DNA of 23,542 bases, taken from Candidatus Bathyarchaeum sp. GTDB taxonomy: Archaea; Thermoproteota; Bathyarchaeia; Bathyarchaeales; Bathyarchaeaceae. The position numbers and the translations under genes were made by a program. Below, piece by piece: positions 1 to 7,094 of this stretch. Every line of letters begins with the position of its first letter. Within the stretch, counting starts at the first letter, position 1. The notes under the pieces are model-generated. The model saw only the letters and a list, made by a program, of their open reading frames with translations, did not search any database and was not told the DNA's origin. Where the stretch lies: the NCBI GenBank assembly GCA_003096235.1, contig PIXT01000187.1:1-23542 (forward strand), written 5' to 3'.

Positions 1-565
1 CTCCAAAGTGTCGGAAATGCTTCCCGACCTTGAAAAGGTTCCCTAGTTTGCTTACGATCTCTTCTAGTTTGATGGTGTTCAAGTCAACGCCGATCACAGC
101 GTCTTCCAGATTAACTGTTTTTGACGGTGTGATTTTTTCGCCATTCTTGAATGCACCTTTGTTCTTTTGTGCGGTGTATGTTATGTTATGGACTATGTCG
201 GATACAATTGCTGTTTCCACGTCTTTGAGCCAAGGGCTCCTCGATACCGCTATAACGTTTGCGCTGAACGGTAATCCTCTGACCGCGTTTGTTGTGCCGT
301 CTACAGGGTCTGTTATAACATAATACTCCGAGGGTTCTAACCCAATTTTTTTTGTTCCTGCCTCTTCGCTGACTAATGTGCATGATATTTCGTGTTTGCC
401 TAGGCAGTCTATCAGCGCTTTTTCGGCAGCTAAATCGATTCGTTTTGATGTGTCGCCGCCTGCTCCGACGCCAAAGCCGACTGCGGCTTTTGGTGAACCA
501 TAGTACCTGAGGGCTGCTCGTTTCATCTTCTGTGCGCATTCTTGTAGTATTTCCATCCAGTTCAT
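1..565 (-). CDS. Inositol monophosphatase / archaeal fructose-1,6-bisphosphatase family protein (3' truncated)
   Basis: Reading the minus strand from ATG 565-563 gives 188 codons that run off the left edge of the window. The metal-binding motifs of the Mg-dependent inositol monophosphatase superfamily are visible: acidic pair EE at residues 67-68 and DPVDGTTN at 86-93. The family hydrolyses inositol-1-phosphate or fructose-1,6-bisphosphate; many archaeal members do both. An inositol-1-phosphate synthase gene lies further along (12295-13392), so supplying free inositol for inositol lipids is a reasonable role, but gluconeogenesis is equally possible. The C-terminal part, with the last metal ligand, lies outside the window. 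No strong Shine-Dalgarno precedes the start. The gene is divergent from the tRNA gene. A 117-codon open frame at 186-539 on the same strand is in another frame and is a shadow. Confidence 0.9.
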   Translation of the reverse strand, partial: MNWMEILQECAQKMKRAALRYYGSPKAAVGFGVGAGGDTSKRIDLAAEKALIDCLGKHEISCTLVSEEAGTKKIGLEPSEYYVITDPVDGTTNAVRGLPFSANVIAVSRSPWLKDVETAIVSDIVHNITYTAQKNKGAFKNGEKITPSKTVNLEDAVIGVDLNTIKLEEIVSKLGNLFKVGKHFRHFG

Positions 566-671
566 TGCTCTCACATCTAACTTGGATTTAGGAGCAAGGT
601 GCTTCTTTAAGTTTTTAAATCTGTGTAGGCGAAAAGACACTTAAGGAGGATTTGTTTTTCTGAAACAAAGG

Positions 672-759
672 GCGGGGGTCGCCGAGCTAGGTCAAAGGCG
701 CAGGCTTCAGGAGCCTGTCCCGTAGGGGTTCGTGGGTTCGAATCCCACTCCCCGCACCA
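672..759 (+). tRNA. tRNA-Leu (anticodon CAG), CCA encoded
   Basis: A type II cloverleaf is readable. The acceptor stem is GCGGGGG (672-678) pairing with TCCCCGC (749-755), closed by one G-T pair. A D arm follows. The anticodon stem is CAGGC/GCCTG with loop TTCAGGA, giving anticodon CAG for leucine codon CUG. A long variable arm (TCCCGTAGGGG) and a T arm with GGTTCGAATCC follow. Discriminator A is at 756 and CCA at 757-759. No intron is present. The long variable arm and sequence fit archaeal tRNA-Leu. Confidence 0.97.
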
Positions 760-789
760 TTTGGTTGAACCTTGTTTAATGTTCTATAA

Positions 790-816
790 TTTTTTTCCAT
801 ATGTCTTTTTATTTTT
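790..816 (+). terminator. T-tract terminator after tRNA-Leu
   Basis: Two T-runs (790-796 and 806-816) start about 30 nt past the tRNA 3' end. Oligo-T tracts without a stem are the usual intrinsic terminators of archaeal RNA polymerase. The remainder up to 1004 is AT-rich and carries no credible gene; a short T-rich hydrophobic open frame there is compositional. Confidence 0.55.
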
Positions 817-962
817 GTGGCTTGTTTACTTGTATTCATTATCTGTATTGCTTAGCTGTGAACCCTTCTGTGGTGTGTTTAAACTACTTTTTGTACGTTA
901 TGAATCATGTATAATTCAAACTCTTGTTTTTGTTCATTTCTGTTTATTTTTTAAACATAACT

Positions 963-970
963 GATATATA
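963..970 (+). promoter_or_regulatory. TATA box of the vWA/PKD surface protein gene
   Basis: GATATATA lies about 35-42 nt upstream of the ATG at 1005. Archaeal transcription starts about 25 nt after the TATA centre, which would leave a leader of roughly 10 nt. No Shine-Dalgarno is visible before the ATG, so a near-leaderless message is likely. Confidence 0.5.
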
Positions 971-1004
971 CCATAAATGATGCTTGACTCATTGTGAATA
1001 GAAA

Positions 1005-4000
1005 ATGAACCACAAAAAACGTGCACTAACATCATTTATCTTAATTTTTGCTTTAGTAACACAAATCGCGGCAGTAGCAGCCGACACAACCGCCGCGTCA
1101 ATTCCCTGTGAAATTCAAGTAACTCCAAGCGAAATCGGATTACTTAACGGAGACAGCGGGATTGCAGAAACATCCTCTTTCACGCTTACTTTGCATGGAA
1201 CTGCAACAACAGTAAGTCTTCCTACAGTGGTTCTAACAACTGAATCATACATCGTTAACGAAGGCTCATGGAACATTAACCCCTCCACAATAGATGTAAT
1301 TGATGGCAAACACAAGATGACTTGGTATGCTGTCCACTATTCTTCCTTGGTTGGAGATTTTGACTTCGCCTTTGAAGATGGCGAAACTGCAGTATTCAGT
1401 TTCCAGTTTAACTCCGCACAATCAGGCACGCTACTCAATGTCTTAGACGAAGCAGAATCGTATATTCAGTTGCCCTCTACCTTAATTTCACCACAAGTCA
1501 CTGTAACAGGATACCCCATACCAAGCGAACCAAACTTGTCCGTTACGACAAGCGTGTCGCCGACAACAATCACAGTAGACGACGAATCAACTGCAGACCC
1601 TGAAGAAATGGCTGTCACAATAACTGTTGACGGTTATGGTGGGACTACTCAAACACGGCGACCAATACATGCTGTACTTGTAATTGACAAATCAGTAAGT
1701 ATGGGTTACCCAGATGTTGACCCCACTGGTTTAAGGTTAGATGCAGCAAAAAACTTTCTAGATATGCTTGACCCTACAAAAGACAAAGTGGCGTTGGTTG
1801 CTTTTTCTGACCCTCATTATACTGTTTCGTATCCTGAGTCTGAACAATTTATGCCCTATTTGCTTACTGACGATTTTGATGAGGTAAAAGAAAATATTGG
1901 AGCTATCGTGAATGAAGGTAGCACATACATAAACACTGGTTTGGCGCTCTCGTTAAACTATCTTCATTGGGATACTGACCCAGATGCCCTGAAAATGGTA
2001 ATATTCATGTCCGATGGAGACGGCGTTTACACTGAATCTAGTGACCCTAATTCTCTGACTAACGTTGCTGCTTCAGCAGGATACAAAATCCACACAATCT
2101 CATTATCCGATGACCGCGACGATTCTCTTCAGGATATGGCATATGTCACAGGTGGAAAATATACCCTAGTCGTTGATGACGATTTCAACTCTGCATTTAC
2201 TGAACTATTCGATTATGTAATTGACCGCACCTCACCCGGATACATCGACGTCCTCGCGGTTACTATGCCCTACATCCTAAACGAAGGTACATTCAACATC
2301 ATGCCAAATGACTTTGACGAAATCAGCGGTTACACCGTCATCTCTTGGAACGACATTGCCCCATACTCTGGAAAAGACGGCGACCACTACCTAGGCGCTG
2401 ACGAGTCAGTGAAGATAAAATTCACTGCAACATGCAACACGGTTGGAACCAACTTGGACATTCTTGTTGTTTCGGGCGGTTCAGAAGTTTCTTACGCTAA
2501 CACGCAAGCACAACGCGTATCTGTTCCTATGCCGCGGGTAACAATAAACGTGCAAGAGCTTCCTAATGTAGCCCCAACTGCGGCAATCATTGGACCCTAC
2601 AAAGATATTGAAGAAGGTGAACTGCTGTTTTTCGACGGTTCTGGATCAACCGACTCTGACGGCACAATAGTGTCTTATGATTGGAGTTTTGGAGACGGAA
2701 ACACAGCCGCAAGTGTGACAGCTGACCACGCGTACGCTGATGATGGAGTCTACATTGTAACCCTTGCTGTAACCGATGACGACGGCGCAACCGACACAAC
2801 AACCCACGAAATAGCAGTAAGTAACGTGGCTCCGCTTGCTGATGCAGGAGAAGACAAAAAATTAGCCGAAGGAAGCACAGTATCCTTTGTCGGTTCTGCA
2901 TCTGATGCCGGAGTAGCCGACATTTTGACGATTTCTTGGGATTTTGGTGACGGAAATTCCGACACAACTGGAACTTTGAATCCAACACACGTTTATGCTG
3001 ATGACGGAGACTACCTTGGCACATTGACAGTCGCTGATGATGACGGAGAAAGCGCAACCGACACGTTGATGGTCACAGTTACTAATGTTGCTCCAGTGGT
3101 TGATGCAGGAGCAGACCAGACATTAGACGAAGGAGACGCCGTTAACTTCAATGGCGTTGCCTCTGACCCTGGTACATCCGACACTTTGACCGTTTCTTGG
3201 GACTTCGGCGACGGCACTGCAGACACAATTGGAACATTATCTCCGACACATGTATATTATAATGAAGGGACATACATCGTCACTTTGACGGTTACAGACG
3301 ATGACGGCGGCATTGGAACCGACACTTTGGCTGTCACAGTTCTTAATGTGGCGCCCACTGCAACCTTAAGCAATAATGGTCCAGTAGAAGAGGGCAGTCC
3401 AGTAACTGTATCCTTTATTGATCAATATGACCCTGGAAGTGACGTTTTCACCTATAGTTTCGATTGGAATAACGACGGCGCGTATGACATTGTTGATCAA
3501 ACAGCTGCTGTGGCTCAGTACACTTGGTATGACAATGGATACTACACTGTTAATGGCATAATCAAAGATGAAGACGGCACATCTACAGAGTCCACAACCG
3601 TGGTGACTGTTGTCAATGTGGCTCCTACGGCAGAATTGCGCAACAGCGGTCCCGTGTCTGAAGGCGGTTCTGTGACTGTTTATTTCAGCGGCGAGTACGA
3701 CCCGGGAACTGACATTTTTACTTACAGTTTCGATTGGGACAACGACGGCGTGTATGATGTTGTTGATCAGGTAACTGCTTCAGCTCAGAGCACGTTCATG
3801 ACTGCTGGCGTATACACTGTAACTGCGAAGATTGCCGATGACGATGGCGGATTCACTGAATATACAACCGATGTAATCGTGGAAACCGTGGAACCCATAG
3901 GATGTTCACTGGTTGTTAGTCCTGACCTAGTTCAAGTGGAAGAAACCGTGACTGGCGCCGCAACTTTTGTAAATCTTGTAGCATCAAACGTTTATGTTGC

Positions 4001-4610
4001 GGAGTGGGACTGGGGCGACGGAACAATCGAAACAGGGGCACTAACTGACAACACCGTAATTGGTTTACATGTTTACTCTGAAGCAGGCGTCTACACAGTG
4101 TCAATAACGTTGACTGATGGCACAAGCTCGGTCACCCAAACATATCAGTACGTGGTTGTGTATGATCCAGATGGAGGCTTCGTAACTGGAGGCGGATGGA
4201 TAGATTCGCCCGAAGGTGCATACTCTGTTGACCCATCATTGTCTGGGAGGGCAACCTTTGGTTTTGTGTCAAAATACAAGAAAGGCGCAACTGTTCCAAC
4301 TGGTAACACAGAGTTCATTTTCCATACTGCAGGTCTAAATTTCCACAGCAGCAGCTATGACTGGCTAGTTATTGCAGGTGCAAAAGCCAAATACAAGGGA
4401 GTAGGAGCCATCAACGGAGAAGGCGAATACAAGTTTATGATAACCGCAACAGACGGAGACCTCACTGGTTCTGATGATACGTTCCGAATGAAGATTTGGA
4501 CCGAAGATGAATATGGCGTTGAACATGTAATCTACGACAACCAAATAGGCGACATAACCGAAGGCACAGCACTTAGTAGCGGAAACATTGTAGTTCACAA
4601 ACCCAAGTAG
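1005..4610 (+). CDS. Secreted von Willebrand factor A / PKD-repeat surface protein
   Basis: The 1201-residue protein starts with a Sec-type signal peptide (residues 1-26: basic start, then a hydrophobic stretch ending in Ala). A von Willebrand A domain spans about 218-410, with MIDAS motif DKSVS at 228-232. Two related beta modules flank it (82-147 and 423-487). Six PKD-type Ig-like repeats follow, starting near 524, 610, 697, 784, 874 and 964, with repeated 'FGDG', 'DDDG' and 'NVAP' motifs. The last ~145 residues form a separate module beginning GFVTGGGWI (GGGW at 1062-1065), of a type seen at the end of other large secreted proteins. No C-terminal membrane anchor or sorting signal is visible, so attachment to the envelope is unexplained. 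vWA and PKD domains usually mediate metal-dependent protein or glycan binding, so an adhesin role is inferred. Confidence 0.9.
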   Translation: MNHKKRALTSFILIFALVTQIAAVAADTTAASIPCEIQVTPSEIGLLNGDSGIAETSSFTLTLHGTATTVSLPTVVLTTESYIVNEGSWNINPSTIDVIDGKHKMTWYAVHYSSLVGDFDFAFEDGETAVFSFQFNSAQSGTLLNVLDEAESYIQLPSTLISPQVTVTGYPIPSEPNLSVTTSVSPTTITVDDESTADPEEMAVTITVDGYGGTTQTRRPIHAVLVIDKSVSMGYPDVDPTGLRLDAAKNFLDMLDPTKDKVALVAFSDPHYTVSYPESEQFMPYLLTDDFDEVKENIGAIVNEGSTYINTGLALSLNYLHWDTDPDALKMVIFMSDGDGVYTESSDPNSLTNVAASAGYKIHTISLSDDRDDSLQDMAYVTGGKYTLVVDDDFNSAFTELFDYVIDRTSPGYIDVLAVTMPYILNEGTFNIMPNDFDEISGYTVISWNDIAPYSGKDGDHYLGADESVKIKFTATCNTVGTNLDILVVSGGSEVSYANTQAQRVSVPMPRVTINVQELPNVAPTAAIIGPYKDIEEGELLFFDGSGSTDSDGTIVSYDWSFGDGNTAASVTADHAYADDGVYIVTLAVTDDDGATDTTTHEIAVSNVAPLADAGEDKKLAEGSTVSFVGSASDAGVADILTISWDFGDGNSDTTGTLNPTHVYADDGDYLGTLTVADDDGESATDTLMVTVTNVAPVVDAGADQTLDEGDAVNFNGVASDPGTSDTLTVSWDFGDGTADTIGTLSPTHVYYNEGTYIVTLTVTDDDGGIGTDTLAVTVLNVAPTATLSNNGPVEEGSPVTVSFIDQYDPGSDVFTYSFDWNNDGAYDIVDQTAAVAQYTWYDNGYYTVNGIIKDEDGTSTESTTVVTVVNVAPTAELRNSGPVSEGGSVTVYFSGEYDPGTDIFTYSFDWDNDGVYDVVDQVTASAQSTFMTAGVYTVTAKIADDDGGFTEYTTDVIVETVEPIGCSLVVSPDLVQVEETVTGAATFVNLVASNVYVAEWDWGDGTIETGALTDNTVIGLHVYSEAGVYTVSITLTDGTSSVTQTYQYVVVYDPDGGFVTGGGWIDSPEGAYSVDPSLSGRATFGFVSKYKKGATVPTGNTEFIFHTAGLNFHSSSYDWLVIAGAKAKYKGVGAINGEGEYKFMITATDGDLTGSDDTFRMKIWTEDEYGVEHVIYDNQIGDITEGTALSSGNIVVHKPK

Positions 4611-4615
4611 CCCCC

Positions 4616-4635
4616 TCTTTTTTCTTTCTTTTTTT
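4616..4635 (+). terminator. Pyrimidine/T-rich terminator
   Basis: A nearly unbroken T/C tract begins six bases after the stop codon of the vWA/PKD gene, as expected for an archaeal intrinsic terminator. Confidence 0.55.
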
Positions 4636-4737
4636 GCTGATGTTTTTATGCAGTATCCCGCTTTGCAGCCTTTTGTAGGTTTCATATTATTGTGTTAATG
4701 ACCTTTTGTTTCTTCTATGAACAATTCGTTTGTGTTC

Positions 4738-4764
4738 TTGTTCTGTGGGAACAATATATATAAG
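4738..4764 (+). promoter_or_regulatory. TATA box with abutting 17-bp palindrome (acyltransferase promoter)
   Basis: TATATATAAG (4755-4764) is a strong TATA box. The perfect dyad TTGTTC-N5-GAACAA (4738-4754) abuts it directly and covers the BRE position where TFB binds. An operator here would block TFB/TBP assembly, so repression of the downstream acyltransferase is the simplest inference. The transcription start should fall near 4787-4790. Confidence 0.5.
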
Positions 4765-4798
4765 TGGAAAAAGACTTTTGGGCGGTATTCACAGCTCG

Positions 4799-4815
4799 GA
4801 TAGTGCGTAACTATC
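4799..4815 (+). promoter_or_regulatory. Inverted repeat in the presumed 5' leader of the acyltransferase gene
   Basis: GATAGT-GCGTA-ACTATC is a perfect 6-bp dyad with a 5-nt loop, about 10 nt after the predicted transcription start. It could be an RNA hairpin or a second operator. It also lies at the edge of the coding-looking extension (4804-4893), so it may influence initiation. Confidence 0.35.
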
Positions 4816-4893
4816 GTAATCTCTGAACCCGAACTCAATGAAGACTGCAACGACTTTGCTCTTCCTGTAGACCTGATTCGTACCTGCGGCATC

Positions 4894-5913
4894 ATGTTAG
4901 TATTGTTGCTTCATGCCGCCAATGAATACTACACTACCATACTGGCAAGTCCTCTTGAATCTGGGTTGTATTGGTGGACATCTACAGTTTACAAGGCCTT
5001 TACTTTGCCGTGTGTTCCACTGTTTATCATGTTAAGTGGCGCTTTGCTGCTTCAGCCCTCAAAACTTAACGAGCCTATTCGTTTCTTCTTAAGAAAGCGG
5101 TTTAACCGAATCGGTTTTGCCTTAATTTTCTGGAGTTTTGTTTACCTTATATGGGCATTTTTCGTTTCCGGCACCCCAGTTACCGTGGACAACTTTACTC
5201 AAGGCGTACTCTTCAGCTTCTTTTCTGGCTCTTACTACCATTTCTGGTTTCTTTATCTCCTAATTGGTCTTTACTTGCTTACCCCAATTTTGCGGGCAGT
5301 AGTTTTATGTGATTCCCAAAAAATTCTCAAATACCTCATAACTTTGTGGTTCATAGGTGTATCCGTTGTACCCTTAATTCAATTGATTAGTGGGTACTCT
5401 TTTAATGACACATTGTTTGTCATGGGAGGAACAATCGGCTACTTTGTTTTAGGAATATATCTGCAGAAAATAAAGTTACGTTCTTCAATTGTGTATGGGC
5501 TGTTTTTCTCAAGTTTCTTTTTTACGATAATTAGCACTTGGCTCATGCGTTTTCATTTCTACTCTATCGGTCAAGACTACTTCTTTTTTGATTACCTGTC
5601 TGTAAACGTTATAGTATCATCTGTCACTATGTTCATGTTTTTGAGCAAATTCCCTGCCGAGTGGCCAAAACGCACTAATCCACTTATTCGTCGTGTTATC
5701 AATATAATCAGCAAAAACACTTTGCCAATCTACCTGTTCCATCTAATCATCATGGAGACACTTCAAAGAGGCTATCTGGGATTCAAATTAAGCCTTACAA
5801 CAATGAACCCCCTCATAGGAATCCCTGTTATTACAGCAGTTACACTCTTTATCACGCTTGGACTAATTCTTCTAATGAAAAAAGTGCCTGTTTTAAGGAC
5901 AGTAATTGGATAA
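4894..5913 (+). CDS. Acyltransferase 3 family membrane protein (true start probably upstream)
   Basis: This is a polytopic membrane protein with about ten hydrophobic helices, 339 residues from ATG 4894. It matches the acyltransferase-3 family, which transfers acyl groups (often acetyl) to surface glycans. Key family features are His at residue 7 in helix 1 (LLLHAA) and an RxxR motif (RFNR, 69-72) in the next cytoplasmic loop. The family also has a conserved Arg 11 residues before that His. Here it is encoded at 4879-4881, upstream of the ATG, in frame and after a typical 'PVDLIRT' lead-in. The frame is open back to TAG 4801-4803 but holds no ATG, GTG or TTG. The 4894 start therefore probably truncates the protein; a rare start codon, sequence error or decayed start could explain it. 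The gene converges on the SGNH hydrolase gene 22 bp away. Confidence 0.85.
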   Translation: MLVLLLHAANEYYTTILASPLESGLYWWTSTVYKAFTLPCVPLFIMLSGALLLQPSKLNEPIRFFLRKRFNRIGFALIFWSFVYLIWAFFVSGTPVTVDNFTQGVLFSFFSGSYYHFWFLYLLIGLYLLTPILRAVVLCDSQKILKYLITLWFIGVSVVPLIQLISGYSFNDTLFVMGGTIGYFVLGIYLQKIKLRSSIVYGLFFSSFFFTIISTWLMRFHFYSIGQDYFFFDYLSVNVIVSSVTMFMFLSKFPAEWPKRTNPLIRRVINIISKNTLPIYLFHLIIMETLQRGYLGFKLSLTTMNPLIGIPVITAVTLFITLGLILLMKKVPVLRTVIG

Positions 5914-5935
5914 CATACTCAGAAGCATGTAAAAC

Positions 5936-6550
5936 TCAAGCATCTGCGTAAAGAGCGATTGCATTGTAAACCTTGTTGGCTATGACTGTTGCGCCCTCGC
6001 TGTTTGGGTGTACGCCGTCTTGGAAATATTCTGGGTGATCTTTCATTGCAGAGTAAACGTCAATAATTTGTAAGCTAAGCTGGTCTGCTATCTGCTCGAT
6101 GTGACCAAGTATTTCGGCGAAGTTTGCGCTTTCTAGGTCAAGTTCATTTTCGAAGATGGGTGGCGGCTTTACAAGAAAAATTTGTGGATTCGTTTTAATA
6201 GATTGTATTTCCTTGATTAGTCTAATGTAGTCTGCTACAAAGTTGTCGATTGATTTGAAGTTGTCTGTGCGGGCATCGTTGCTTCCAAGCATGACCACCA
6301 CGATGTCTGGCAGAAAATTTTTTGCTCTCGCAAATGTGGTCTGGTACGCATATGGCATGTATGTATCAAGCAGCACTGTTGATCCGCTGGCGCCAAAACT
6401 TCTCGTCATATAGCCGTCTCCAAGCATGCTTTGCAGTTCACTTGGGTAATCGGTTAGTTCTGTTATGCTGTCGCCAATGCACGCAACACGGATTTGGGTG
6501 TTTTTGATGTTGTATAAGCTGGTTTGAACAATTACCGCTACCATACTCAA
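5936..6550 (-). CDS. SGNH/GDSL-family hydrolase, signal-anchored
   Basis: The 204-residue reading from TTG 6550 shows the SGNH blocks in order: GDSIT with the catalytic Ser (about 26-30), a Gly in FGASGST, GSND (Asn oxyanion residue), and DGVHPN near the C-terminus supplying the catalytic Asp-His. The family removes acyl groups from glycans or lipids. Upstream in the same frame the sequence encodes two lysines then a long hydrophobic run, which together with the annotated N-terminus makes a full signal anchor. No ATG, GTG or TTG exists in that extension before the in-frame stop. ATT 6604-6602, just after a purine-rich GAGGAAGGA, or ATA 6592-6590 would be the non-standard options. An extracytoplasmic location is inferred. 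Confidence 0.85.
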   Translation of the reverse strand: MSMVAVIVQTSLYNIKNTQIRVACIGDSITELTDYPSELQSMLGDGYMTRSFGASGSTVLLDTYMPYAYQTTFARAKNFLPDIVVVMLGSNDARTDNFKSIDNFVADYIRLIKEIQSIKTNPQIFLVKPPPIFENELDLESANFAEILGHIEQIADQLSLQIIDVYSAMKDHPEYFQDGVHPNSEGATVIANKVYNAIALYADA

Positions 6551-7094
6551 AGTTACTAACAGAACACCAAGGATTGCTGCAACTTTTTTTATGGTTACCC
6601 TAATTCTTCCTTCCTCACAAACAGCCTATTAATCTATCACGCCATAAACTAAAAACATTTATGGCACAAATCATGACGCGTTTGCAGTATATCTTTTTCG
6701 ACTATGATTTAGGGATTAAAATTTATCGTTTGGGTTTGGAATAATTTTTATCCCCTATTGGGACTTACTGGGTTACTTGCGGCGTAAATAACTGTTTTAC
6801 TGCCAAAAAGTAAATTAAAAACTAGCAAGGTAACATTTGAAAGAACGGGTTTGCTGAGGCTCTTGCACGGGCAATAGAGGAAGAAAAATGAACAAAACTT
6901 GCTACTATCGCTTGGTCATTTTTATTTTTCCATGCTTGAGCTTTTTCAGCCCCGTCTTTCAATTATATTGAGTCAATCTATATTTTACAATAAAAAACGT
7001 TTTTCTCAAGAAGATTTGACAAAGTTTATTGTAACCTGCTGAATGCTAACTCAAGAAAATTTGACAAAAAATTTAGAACTGTTGGAGTTAGAAT
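6551..7094. other. 544-bp intergenic region with no credible full gene
   Basis: There is no ORF of useful length on either strand. It holds the upstream signals of the SGNH gene (A/T-rich TATA-like sequence near 6640-6665 read on the minus strand), a TATA-like AAAATATAG at about 6978-6986 (minus strand), and two copies of the 19-bp regulatory site (7004-7067). A 16-codon stretch at 6846-6890 (+) reads like the tail of a glycosyltransferase and may be a gene remnant. Confidence 0.6.
7004..7067 (-). promoter_or_regulatory. Pair of TCAA-N6-TTGA regulatory sites (45-bp spacing)
   Basis: Read on the minus strand, the sites are TTGTCAAATTTTCTTGAGT (7067-7049) and TTGTCAAATCTTCTTGAGA (7022-7004). 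Their starts are exactly 45 bp apart. The core dyads are at 7051-7064 and 7006-7019. They lie 3' of the winged-helix regulator gene and upstream of a minus-strand TATA-like element (about 6978-6986), so they may serve a promoter firing leftward towards the SGNH gene. Confidence 0.6.

Noticed and set aside
186..539. 117-codon open frame on the minus strand
   Set aside because: It is out of frame with the inositol monophosphatase-family gene (1-565, minus), whose frame carries the EE and DPVDGTTN motifs; the 117-codon product is Arg-rich and without family features.
761..964. 67-codon hydrophobic open frame after the tRNA
   Set aside because: It lies in T-rich DNA directly against the tRNA end, has no ribosome site, and its Phe/Leu/Val content follows from base composition.
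2587..3057. 156-codon minus-strand frame opposite the PKD repeats
   Set aside because: It is antisense to a clear repeat-domain gene; its low-complexity Gln/Arg/Leu product is a by-product of the repeated DNA.
7004..7067. Reading the paired sites as simple T-run terminators of the regulator gene
   Set aside because: T-runs are present, but the identical dyad, orientation and 45-bp spacing at the other end of the gene, upstream of a promoter, fit operators better.
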